Source: Candidatus Nanopelagicus sp. (GTDB taxonomy: Bacteria; Actinomycetota; Actinomycetes; Nanopelagicales; Nanopelagicaceae). Taken from it: a DNA stretch of 64,000 nt. The stretch's first letter is position 1; each line of letters starts with the position of its first letter. The translations under genes were made by a program, and so were the position numbers. The notes below the pieces were generated by a model. That model ran no database searches. It was not told where the DNA came from and saw only the letters and a list, made by a program, of their open reading frames with translations. Shown here piece after piece: positions 33,727 to 41,725 of the stretch. The stretch spans positions 1 through 64,000 of the forward strand of contig JAEMTE010000003.1 in assembly GCA_016462445.1 (NCBI GenBank), given 5' to 3'.

Positions 33727-34563
33727 CTAATTAAATAGGCTCTCAATATATGAGCCTGGCTCAAAGGGGGCTAAATCTCCTATTGCCTCACCGCTGCCCA
33801 CAAACTTAATCGGCAGGCCACTCTCTTTCTCAATCGCAAGGGCAACCCCTCCCTTAGCTGAACCATCTAATTTTGTAACAATAAATCCAGTAACTGCAAC
33901 AGCTGCAATAAATGTTCGCGCTTGAGTGATTCCATTTTGACCAGTTGTGGCATCTACTACTAGCAGAATCTCATCAACCGGTGAATGTTTCTCAATTACC
34001 CGAATTACTTTCCCTAACTCATCCATTAAATCTTGCTTAGTATGTAATCTGCCAGCGGTATCAATAATTAAGTAATTAAACTTATCTTGCTTTGCATTTG
34101 ATATCGCAGAGAATGCAACCGATGCTGGATCACTATTTACCGCACCTATTACTACCTTAATACCAATTCGCTCTGCCCAAGTTTGTAGTTGCTCAGTTGC
34201 GGCCGCTCTAAATGTATCGGCAGCTGCAAGTAAGACAGAGTTTCCTTCACCTTTTAATTTATTAGCTAATTTTGCAACAGATGTAGTCTTGCCAGTTCCA
34301 TTTACCCCGACAACAAGTATTGTAGTAACTCGATCAGGTGCCATAATTAAGTTTCGATTCTTCTGACTTAGCCAACTACTTACCTGCCTTGTGATTGCCT
34401 CTTTGGCATCATCAGGTTTAATACTCTTGGCTTGATCTATTAACTGATCAACTAACTTAACCCCTAAATCTGATGAGATTAAATTAGAGCGAATTTGCTC
34501 CCATTCATCTGAGGTGACTGAACCGGATTTGAGTGCGGTAAATAGGCGCTTGAATAAACTCAT
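33727..34563 (-). CDS. ftsY: SRP receptor GTPase FtsY (short form)
   Basis: A 278-residue FtsY consisting of the N and G domains only. Motifs are VVGVNGTGKTTSVAKLA, AADTFRAAATEQL, DTAGRLHTKQDLMDEL and TKLDGSAKGGVAL. The acidic A domain, which precedes N in many bacteria and extends actinobacterial FtsY well beyond 350 residues, is missing; the frame begins MSLFKRLFTALK, an amphipathic helix that could contact the membrane. It follows smc by seven bases. Confidence 0.94.
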   Translation of the reverse strand: MSLFKRLFTALKSGSVTSDEWEQIRSNLISSDLGVKLVDQLIDQAKSIKPDDAKEAITRQVSSWLSQKNRNLIMAPDRVTTILVVGVNGTGKTTSVAKLANKLKGEGNSVLLAAADTFRAAATEQLQTWAERIGIKVVIGAVNSDPASVAFSAISNAKQDKFNYLIIDTAGRLHTKQDLMDELGKVIRVIEKHSPVDEILLVVDATTGQNGITQARTFIAAVAVTGFIVTKLDGSAKGGVALAIEKESGLPIKFVGSGEAIGDLAPFEPGSYIESLFN

Positions 34564-34570
34564 CTACTAT

Positions 34571-37500
34571 TTAAGAAACGGCATCGACTTCGCGGATGCG
34601 CTGTGAAATAACCTCGCTAACTCCATCACCACGCATAGTCACGCCATAGAGTGAATCAGCAATCTCCATTGTTCGTTTTTGGTGGGTAATAATAATTAAT
34701 TGAGATTTCTCACGCAGCTCCTCAAAGACACCAAGTAATCTGCCAAGATTTGTGTCATCAAGTGCTGCTTCAACCTCATCCATAATATAAAACGGAGATG
34801 GCCGGGCTTTAAAGATTGCAATCATAAATGCCACTGCAACTAATGACCGCTCACCACCTGATAGAAGGGAAAGTCGCTTAACTCTCTTACCAGGCGGCCT
34901 TGCCTCAACATCAACACCTGATATCAACATATCTGATGGATTAGTAAGAATTAGCTTTCCATCACCACCTGGGAATAATCTGGCAAATACCAACTCAAAC
35001 TCCCGGGCAGTATCTTCAAATGCCTGGGTGAAGATCTGCTGCACCCGATCATCAACCTCTTTAATAATATCAAGCAGATCTTTTTTAGTTTTCTTCAGAT
35101 CCTCTAACTGTTCAGCAAGATAACGCAGACGCTCTTCAAGGGATGAATACTCTTCTAGCGCTAATGGATTAATTTTGCCAAGTAATGTTAATGACCTCTC
35201 TGCTTGCGCTAATCGCTTCTCCTGTTGATCCCTGCGGTAAGGGATTAAATCACCAGGCACAAACTCACCTTGTTCATTCTCATAAAATGTAGGCACATCA
35301 TTTGTTGGTCCATACTCATTAATAAGTGTCTGAACATCAATTCCAAGCTCCTCAACCGCTTTAATCTCTAATTGTTCAATTCTTAATCTTTGTTCAGCAC
35401 GAGCAATCTCATCTTTGTGAACACTAGATGTAAGACGCTCTAACTCAACCGCTAACTCTCTTCCGATTGTGCGCAGACTTAAAATCTCACCCTCTCGACC
35501 AGATCTTGAGATCTCTAATCTTTCTCGCTCAGAACCTGCTCGCAGAATTGATGATTCAATTTGAATTAATGCCTCATAAGCAGAGTCAGCAATTTGTTGT
35601 GCAGTTATTGCAGCTTGTGCTCGATTTTCTCTACGAGAAATTAATCGTGATGTTGCTTCCCGCTCTACATTTGCTTGATTCTCTAAAGCTTTAGCCCGTT
35701 GATTAATTGCATCCTTACGCTCTTCAATTGTGCGAAGGCTTAGTCTTGCCTCTACCTCTTTTGATCTAGCCGCAGAGACCTGAGATCGTAAATCCTCTAA
35801 GTGAGTTAGATCCGGCTCCATAGGTGTTTGGTGGGATTCAAATTGCGCAATTGCTGCTGCCAAATCCCGCTCATCAAAGGTTCGCTGCTCACTAGCTGCA
35901 TTCAAAGCCAATGTAAGTCGATCCAACTCCTCGCTGGTGTTCTTAATATTTTGTCCAGCAATAGCAAGCTGTTCGGCAAGTCCAGTCATAGCAGCATCTG
36001 ACTCGTTTAACTTTGATAAGGAAATCTCATAATCTCTAGCTACTACATTTAAAGCCTCTTGTGAGCTGCTTAATTCAAATTTAAGCCGATCACAATCTGC
36101 CGACACCTTTGCAACCTCAACATCACAATTTGAGGTAAGGATTGCGATTTTCTCGATTAGGGCAGCATTAGCTGAAGATGCAACAATCTCAGTTATCTCT
36201 TTAAAAGCACTTAATCTTCCTAGGGAGCCGGCGCGAAGCTTCTCAGTTACCTGTAGCTTTTCTGTAGCAACTTTTAAATGATCTTCTGCGCTTTTGACTT
36301 CAAACTTTAACTTATCAAAAATAGCGTCTAAGCCAGGTTCGGTAGCGGTAAGAGATGAGATCTGTGTTTCAATTACCGCAAAACCTTCTCGGTACTCTTT
36401 TAATCTACTCTCTGCTGAATCTTTTGCAACAGTTAATCTACTTAGCTCACCCATCGTTGCATCGATGCGAGATCGAAGTCCGTTGATATGCCCCTCTTGT
36501 CTTGCAGTTCCCTCGCGTTGATCTGCAATTGCGCGAAGTGAAGCGGAGACTCGATTTTCTTCCAATGCTAATTGATCCTCAATTGCTTTTAATGAGTTTG
36601 AATCAAGATGCAGCTGTTCTTGCGAAATATTTACCTGCGATGCAAGTGTTGCCTCCTCTGCACGAAGAACTTTTGCTTCATCCTCTAACGCTTTTGGATC
36701 GCGCCCAGTTGCTTTTGCCTCCTCAGCCTCCTCTGCTAAAAATCTAGCTCGCTCTGATGCTAAGTTTTGTATACCGCGAATTTGTTCGCGTTGAGCGGTT
36801 AATCGGTAAAAGTTTTCCTGTGCGCTAATTAGTTGTGGATTTTCACTTGCTGCAATTGCATCCAACTCAATCTCACGCGAGCGCGCAGTATTTAACTCCT
36901 GCTCAACCTGCTCCTTGCGCTCTCGTAAAACTGTCTCATCAGCAACCTCAGTATCCATATCTGATCGCATCCGAAGCAGATCCTCAGCTAATAAACGTAA
37001 TTTTGAATCTCTAACATCAGATTGAATAATTGATGCTTTACGCGCAACCTCTGCCTGCTTACCTAATGGTCGCAATTGCCGGCGTAGCTCAACAGTCAAA
37101 TCTTGGATTCTGGCAAGATTTGTCTGCATTGAATCTAACTTTCTAATCGCTTTCTCTTTACGCTTACGGTGCTTTAACACACCGGCTGCCTCTTCAATAA
37201 AAGCACGTCGCTCCTCTGGATTTGCTAACAAGATCGCATCTAGCTGGCCTTGTCCAACAATCACATGCATCTCACGACCAATACCACTATCACTTAGTAA
37301 CTCTTGAATATCTAATAACCTGGTGGTCTCACCATTTAATAAGTACTCAGATGCACCATTTCTAAATAAAACACGGGTAATTGTTACTTCAGTAAAATCA
37401 ATTGGCAGCACGCCATCTGCATTATCGATTGTTACCGAAACCTCAGCACGACCTAATGGCGCCCGGCCTGATGTGCCGGCAAAGATAACATCCTCCATCT

Positions 37501-37678
37501 TTCCACCACGTAAAGTTTTAGCACCTTGCTCACCTAATACCCAAGAGAGGGCATCAACAACATTTGATTTACCAGAACCATTTGGACCAACTACGCAGGT
37601 AATACCCTGTTCAAAATTTAAGGTGGTTGAGGAGGCAAAGGACTTAAACCCTTTCAGGTTCATGCTCTTTAGATACAT
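34571..37678 (-). CDS. smc: Chromosome segregation protein SMC, apparently without a hinge domain
   Basis: A 1035-residue SMC ATPase. N-terminal Walker A is GPNGSGKSNVVDAL; the C-terminal head has LSGGERSLVAVAFMIAIF and Walker B FYIMDEVEAALDD. Coiled coil fills about residues 170-480 and 535-880. Actinobacterial SMCs are nearer 1200 residues and carry a hinge of about 150 residues at mid-length. Here positions 478-536 show only a short non-coil stretch and no hinge-like Gly-rich sequence. Start taken at ATG 37678, as a GTG four codons upstream is less likely. scpA and scpB are not in the window. Confidence 0.93.
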   Translation of the reverse strand: MYLKSMNLKGFKSFASSTTLNFEQGITCVVGPNGSGKSNVVDALSWVLGEQGAKTLRGGKMEDVIFAGTSGRAPLGRAEVSVTIDNADGVLPIDFTEVTITRVLFRNGASEYLLNGETTRLLDIQELLSDSGIGREMHVIVGQGQLDAILLANPEERRAFIEEAAGVLKHRKRKEKAIRKLDSMQTNLARIQDLTVELRRQLRPLGKQAEVARKASIIQSDVRDSKLRLLAEDLLRMRSDMDTEVADETVLRERKEQVEQELNTARSREIELDAIAASENPQLISAQENFYRLTAQREQIRGIQNLASERARFLAEEAEEAKATGRDPKALEDEAKVLRAEEATLASQVNISQEQLHLDSNSLKAIEDQLALEENRVSASLRAIADQREGTARQEGHINGLRSRIDATMGELSRLTVAKDSAESRLKEYREGFAVIETQISSLTATEPGLDAIFDKLKFEVKSAEDHLKVATEKLQVTEKLRAGSLGRLSAFKEITEIVASSANAALIEKIAILTSNCDVEVAKVSADCDRLKFELSSSQEALNVVARDYEISLSKLNESDAAMTGLAEQLAIAGQNIKNTSEELDRLTLALNAASEQRTFDERDLAAAIAQFESHQTPMEPDLTHLEDLRSQVSAARSKEVEARLSLRTIEERKDAINQRAKALENQANVEREATSRLISRRENRAQAAITAQQIADSAYEALIQIESSILRAGSERERLEISRSGREGEILSLRTIGRELAVELERLTSSVHKDEIARAEQRLRIEQLEIKAVEELGIDVQTLINEYGPTNDVPTFYENEQGEFVPGDLIPYRRDQQEKRLAQAERSLTLLGKINPLALEEYSSLEERLRYLAEQLEDLKKTKKDLLDIIKEVDDRVQQIFTQAFEDTAREFELVFARLFPGGDGKLILTNPSDMLISGVDVEARPPGKRVKRLSLLSGGERSLVAVAFMIAIFKARPSPFYIMDEVEAALDDTNLGRLLGVFEELREKSQLIIITHQKRTMEIADSLYGVTMRGDGVSEVISQRIREVDAVS

Positions 37679-37742
37679 AGCTCTACCCACTTACTCCACA
37701 TAGGCGCAAACCTATCTAAAAATGGTGGTAAATCGGTGCTAC

Positions 37743-38582
37743 TTACCGTTGGCAACGCGGACAAAAATGGGATGAGCGATTAGCAAAGGCGATTCTACGA
37801 ATACCGGTTCGGCATCTAGAACATGGCTCACCCGCCCTGCCATAAACGCTCAGTGAGCGAGAAAAGTAGCCGCTCTCACCATTTACATTTTTATACTGCT
37901 CATCAAAGGATGTTCCACCTGCTGCTATTGCAGATTGCATCACCTTTGTTGCACAGGAGATCAATTTTTTTATTTCGATATCAGATAACTCTTCACAAAT
38001 AATCTCAGGGTGAATCTTTGCTCGCCAAAGTGCCTCATCGGCATAGATATTTCCAATTCCACTTATTATCTCTTGATTCAATAGTGCTGGCTTAATGGCA
38101 GATTTTTTAACTCTTATTTTAGAAATTACCGCCTTAAGATCAAATTCAGCTTCAAAGGGATCTAATGCAATGTGAGCAACTGAGGTTGGAATCTTCTCCT
38201 TAGCTAACTCAACAGATAACCAGCCAAAGGTTCGTTGATCAATAAATCTAATCTCACTCCTCTTACCACTACTCCACTTACCACTTAGGCAGATCTTTGC
38301 TCGAAGATGCGCCTGTGCTGGGTAATTACTGGACTGAAGTAGTAGCTGCCCACTCATTCCAAGGTGGGCAACTAATGTGAAATCTCGATCTAATTCAAAC
38401 CAAAGGAACTTACCTCGCCGTTTAACTGCAGTTATTTTTGCCCCAGCTACTGTTGAAATAGGTGCGATTGAGGAGTGTTTAATCGCTCTGGGGTGAAAAC
38501 TTTGTGCAGTTAAGATTCGTCTTCCAATTACATGCTTTGCAAGCCCGGCACGGACAGTTTCAACCTCTGGTAACTCTGGCAT
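37743..38582 (-). CDS. mutM: Formamidopyrimidine-DNA glycosylase
   Basis: A 279-residue Fpg that removes oxidised purines. The N-terminus PELPEVETVRAGL supplies the catalytic Pro and Glu. The helix-two-turn-helix motif is in NQEIISGIGNIYADEALW. The C-terminal zinc finger runs from CSRCRTGI to HFCPRCQ. Length is standard. It lies between rnc and smc, the usual actinobacterial order, on the minus strand. Confidence 0.96.
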   Translation of the reverse strand: MPELPEVETVRAGLAKHVIGRRILTAQSFHPRAIKHSSIAPISTVAGAKITAVKRRGKFLWFELDRDFTLVAHLGMSGQLLLQSSNYPAQAHLRAKICLSGKWSSGKRSEIRFIDQRTFGWLSVELAKEKIPTSVAHIALDPFEAEFDLKAVISKIRVKKSAIKPALLNQEIISGIGNIYADEALWRAKIHPEIICEELSDIEIKKLISCATKVMQSAIAAGGTSFDEQYKNVNGESGYFSRSLSVYGRAGEPCSRCRTGIRRIAFANRSSHFCPRCQR

Positions 38583-38607
38583 CTGCTATCGTAAAAAGAA
38601 ATTACTC

Positions 38608-39297
38608 TTAATTACTTTTACTACCTCTGCTACTTAATATTTCATGGGCAAGCTTTGCTGCTAATTGCTCCGCCTCACGTTTACTCTTTCCATGTCCGAT
38701 TGGAAACTTCTCCCCACTTAAAATTGCATTAGCTGTGAAACTTTTATCATGGTCAGGTCCAGACTCGGTAATCTCATACTCAGGCGCTGATAAATTTAAG
38801 GAGGCTGCAATTTCCTGCAGCGCAGTCTTGCCATCAAGACCAACACCTTGGGATGTAGCCGAGACGATTGCTGGCGCAATCCAATTTAAAACAATCTCTG
38901 CACTCTTTAAATATCCATGTTCTAGATAGATTGCACCAACTAGTGCCTCTAGTGAATCTGCCAGGATTGAGTTCTTATCTCTTCCATTAGTTGCCTCTTC
39001 GCCCTTACCAATTCGCAGATGCTCACCTAATTTAAGATCGCGCGCAATTTGAGCAAGTGCTCTCATATTTACAACACCTGAACGGAGTGGACTTAATCTG
39101 CTCTCATCTAAATCTGGAAACTTTTTATATAGCTCATCGGTAACAATTAAACCAAGAACAGAATCACCTAAAAACTCAAGGCGCTCATTAGTTGGAATGC
39201 CACCTGCTTCATATGAAAATGAGCGGTGAGTTAATGCAAGTTCGAGTAACTCATCCTTAACCGATATACCGATTTGCTCGGTAAGGCGGGCGTACAA
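38608..39297 (-). CDS. rnc: Ribonuclease III
   Basis: A 229-residue dsRNA nuclease. The catalytic motif NERLEFLGDSVLGL (residues about 37-50) carries the key Glu and Asp; the second acidic site is in DSLEALVGAIYLEHG. The dsRNA-binding domain follows near residue 155. TTG is the apparent start, one base after the rpmF stop, since the next in-frame ATG would remove the first helices. It processes rRNA and regulates mRNA. Confidence 0.95.
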   Translation of the reverse strand: MYARLTEQIGISVKDELLELALTHRSFSYEAGGIPTNERLEFLGDSVLGLIVTDELYKKFPDLDESRLSPLRSGVVNMRALAQIARDLKLGEHLRIGKGEEATNGRDKNSILADSLEALVGAIYLEHGYLKSAEIVLNWIAPAIVSATSQGVGLDGKTALQEIAASLNLSAPEYEITESGPDHDKSFTANAILSGEKFPIGHGKSKREAEQLAAKLAHEILSSRGSKSN

Positions 39298-39298
39298 A

Positions 39299-39472
39299 TC
39301 AGACCTCTAGAACCTGGCGACGGTTGTATGTTCCGCAAGTTGGACAAGCTGTATGTTGCAACTTTGGTTGTTGGCATTGCTCACATGTTGCAAGGTGGGC
39401 AGGAGTTGTCTTCCACATGCTTCGGCGAGAGCGAGTGCGTGCTCGCGACATTTTTCGCTTTGGTACTGGCAT
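39299..39472 (-). CDS. rpmF: 50S ribosomal protein L32
   Basis: A 57-residue L32 found by reading the gap between rnc and the DUF177 gene. It begins MPVPKRKMSRARTRSRRS, as L32 does, and carries four Cys (CEQC and CPTC) for a zinc site. It ends with the NRRQVLEV tail. The stop codon is at 39299-39301 and rnc starts just after. The rpmF-rnc neighbourhood, with a DUF177 gene upstream, is the usual actinobacterial order. Confidence 0.95.
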   Translation of the reverse strand: MPVPKRKMSRARTRSRRSMWKTTPAHLATCEQCQQPKLQHTACPTCGTYNRRQVLEV

Positions 39473-39548
39473 GATCATTACTCCTTTATAGATGCACTTT
39501 GTGCAAGGTGAGAATTATCTAGGAAAAGTTGCGACTTGTAAAAACGGC

Positions 39549-40130
39549 TTAACTTTTGAGCGGAAAATCCTTCAAAGCTGCCCACCTTGGATCATCTGGG
39601 GTATGGGCATGATCTGCTGGCAAATTGATCCACATCTGACCACAAACCTGACAAAGCCCAGAGCAATCCTCGCGGCAAAGTGGATTTACATCTAGATTTA
39701 AAATTATTGCATCTCTAATTGCTAACTCTAGATCTATTTCATCCCCATCCATAAAGCTTAAATCATCCTCTTCCAAATCAATCTCTTCATCTTTGCGTGA
39801 TCTTTCTTTTCCTTTTTTCTTACTGGAGTTTTTACTCGCTGCGCTCTCATAGTAATAAAGCTCGGTAAAACTCTCAGTAAGTGGCCAAATGATTGGTTCA
39901 AGACATCTAGTGCACTCACCAGTTGCAGTTGCTACTAAATCACCAGTTGCTAGTACGCCCTCATCAACTGACTGAATTCTCAGATCTAACTCAATTACTT
40001 GCCCAGGTTTTACTGAAAGTAGGTCAACCCCGACCGACTCAGTAAGTAGCAGATCTAGCTCATACTCGCGCATCTCACCAGCGCGGTGCGGTAGATCATG
40101 GGTATTGAAGATAAAAATTGAGCGTGCCAT
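39549..40130 (-). CDS. DUF177 (YceD) family protein
   Basis: A 193-residue DUF177/YceD protein that is regularly encoded just before rpmF. The N-terminal half is a beta-rich domain with GECTRCLEPI. The C-terminal part has CREDCSGLCQVCGQ, so up to five Cys could hold a metal. A Lys/Arg- and Asp/Glu-rich linker sits between them at about residues 105-130. The family is linked to rRNA or ribosome maturation; the precise role is not set. It overlaps nothing and is followed by rpmF after 76 bases. Confidence 0.88.
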   Translation of the reverse strand: MARSIFIFNTHDLPHRAGEMREYELDLLLTESVGVDLLSVKPGQVIELDLRIQSVDEGVLATGDLVATATGECTRCLEPIIWPLTESFTELYYYESAASKNSSKKKGKERSRKDEEIDLEEDDLSFMDGDEIDLELAIRDAIILNLDVNPLCREDCSGLCQVCGQMWINLPADHAHTPDDPRWAALKDFPLKS

Positions 40131-40134
40131 AAAA

Positions 40135-40611
40135 CTACTTAGTTAAGTCAGAGAGAGCGTGCTTGGTTTCAAAACCACCTAATTGATCTCGACCTTTACT
40201 AATTACATCTAAAGTTTTATTTAAAATAACCTCTAAGGTGGCTAGGCGAGAATCTATATACGCCTCAATCTCTTCTCGATCTTTCTTGCTCTCACTGTTT
40301 GCATCAGCCAGGATTCGGTTTGCCTCTTTGCGAGCAGATGAGACAATGGTAGTTTGCTCAACAAGACGAGCAACCTCCTGTCTTGCTTGCTCAATAATTG
40401 CATCTGCCTGTTGATTAGCATCTTCTAAAATCTCTTCTTGTCTGCGCTGAATTGAGATTGCTTTAGCTAAATCATTTGGAAAGGCAACCTTGATGCTGTC
40501 AAGCAACTTAAGCATCTCACTTCGATTTACTACACAAGAAGCAGAAAGTGGAACAGAGCGTGCTTCCTCAACTGCGGCAATAGCCGCCTCTAAACTATCT
40601 ATTACATCCAT
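40135..40611 (-). CDS. SepIVA/DivIVA-like coiled-coil protein
   Basis: A 158-residue protein dominated by a coiled coil (about residues 50-130), with repeated Ala/Glu/Gln/Lys heptads such as EEILEDANQQADAIIEQARQ. The N-terminal segment MDVIDSLEAAIAAVEEA resembles the start of mycobacterial SepIVA. The location between coaD and DUF177/rpmF matches that of SepIVA in Mycobacterium. Its likely role is in cell-wall growth and septum formation; this is by analogy. Confidence 0.7.
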   Translation of the reverse strand: MDVIDSLEAAIAAVEEARSVPLSASCVVNRSEMLKLLDSIKVAFPNDLAKAISIQRRQEEILEDANQQADAIIEQARQEVARLVEQTTIVSSARKEANRILADANSESKKDREEIEAYIDSRLATLEVILNKTLDVISKGRDQLGGFETKHALSDLTK

Positions 40612-40614
40612 TGC

Positions 40615-41097
40615 CTACCCTTTCCGATCTAAGCGAGATCTTAACTTATCAACGATTGCTGCAGGCATATAGCCGGAGACATCCCCGCCATAGCTTGCAA
40701 TCTCTTTAACTAAAGATGATGATAAAAATGAGTTAGAGGGGGCGGTGGACATAAATAATGTCTCAACACCTTGCAGTTGCAAATTAACCTGACTCATCTG
40801 TAGTTCATAATCAAAATCACTAACTGCTCGCAATCCCTTAACAATTGTCGGTATCTGGTTAGCCTTGCAGTAATCAACTAGTAAGCCAGACCAGGAATCA
40901 ATCTTTATATTCTTATATCGCGCAGTTACCTCTTTAATCATCTCAATTCGCTCTGGCACTGTAAAGAGTGAGCTCTTGGTTTGATTAACCAAAACTGCAA
41001 TTACTACCTCATCAAATAATGAACATGCCCGCGCAATAATATCGAGGTGGCCATTAGTGATTGGATCAAAGGAGCCTGGACAAACAACACGTCTCAT
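40615..41097 (-). CDS. coaD: Phosphopantetheine adenylyltransferase
   Basis: A 160-residue nucleotidyltransferase of CoA synthesis. The N-terminus CPGSFDPITNGHLDI carries the TxGH-type motif (here TNGH). The second motif is LSSSLVKEIA near the C-terminus. It adds AMP to 4'-phosphopantetheine. Normal length. It lies three bases before the SepIVA-like gene and after rsmD, an arrangement common in Actinobacteria. Confidence 0.95.
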   Translation of the reverse strand: MRRVVCPGSFDPITNGHLDIIARACSLFDEVVIAVLVNQTKSSLFTVPERIEMIKEVTARYKNIKIDSWSGLLVDYCKANQIPTIVKGLRAVSDFDYELQMSQVNLQLQGVETLFMSTAPSNSFLSSSLVKEIASYGGDVSGYMPAAIVDKLRSRLDRKG

Positions 41098-41134
41098 GGA
41101 TAAAACGGTAGCAAGTAATTGCTAAGTTAGCCAT

Positions 41135-41725
41135 TTAATCACTAATTTGGGCGTTACTTACTACCCCATAGTGAATGCTGCCAGCACCATATGAGCGCAC
41201 CTTTGATTCCATTAATCCTTCAGGCCATGTAAAAGATTTAGCTTTACCATCTCGCTCAATTGCCACTACACCAAATTTATTTAACAATTTAAGTGTCAAT
41301 ATCTTCTTTAAGATCTTCTCGATCTCTGAGTTAGCAACCTCATATGGTGGATCCATAAAAATAATCTCATAAGGCTTACTTGCGGTGTGATTTAAAAATT
41401 CAAAAGCAGTTTTTGGATAAACTTTAAAATTTCCAATCTCAGGCAGATTAGCCAGCAATGCAAAATTTTGTTCACACACAGTTGCACTTACTGCATTACT
41501 CTCTACCGCTTCAACTAATGCCGCTCCTCGAGAGAGTGCCTCAACTCCTACCGCACCAGAGCCTGCAAATAGATCTAGGAAATGCAATCCTTCTAAAGTT
41601 GAAAAGGTTGAAATCAAAGATGAAAATAAACCTTCGCGCGCACGGTCAGAGGTTGGCCTAGTAATTGAAGGTGGTGAAAAAAGTTTTCGTCCCTTACCGC
41701 TGCCAGCAATAATTCGCATGCTCAT
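41135..41725 (-). CDS. rsmD: 16S rRNA (guanine-966-N2)-methyltransferase
   Basis: A 196-residue SAM-dependent methyltransferase. SAM-binding motif I is DLFAGSGAVGVEALSRGA and the catalytic motif is MDPPYE. The N-terminus MRIIAGSGKGRKL and TSDRAREGLFSSL are typical of RsmD. It starts inside the recG stop codon (ATGA), so it is coupled to recG. It modifies G966 in the small subunit. Confidence 0.95.
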   Translation of the reverse strand: MSMRIIAGSGKGRKLFSPPSITRPTSDRAREGLFSSLISTFSTLEGLHFLDLFAGSGAVGVEALSRGAALVEAVESNAVSATVCEQNFALLANLPEIGNFKVYPKTAFEFLNHTASKPYEIIFMDPPYEVANSEIEKILKKILTLKLLNKFGVVAIERDGKAKSFTWPEGLMESKVRSYGAGSIHYGVVSNAQISD

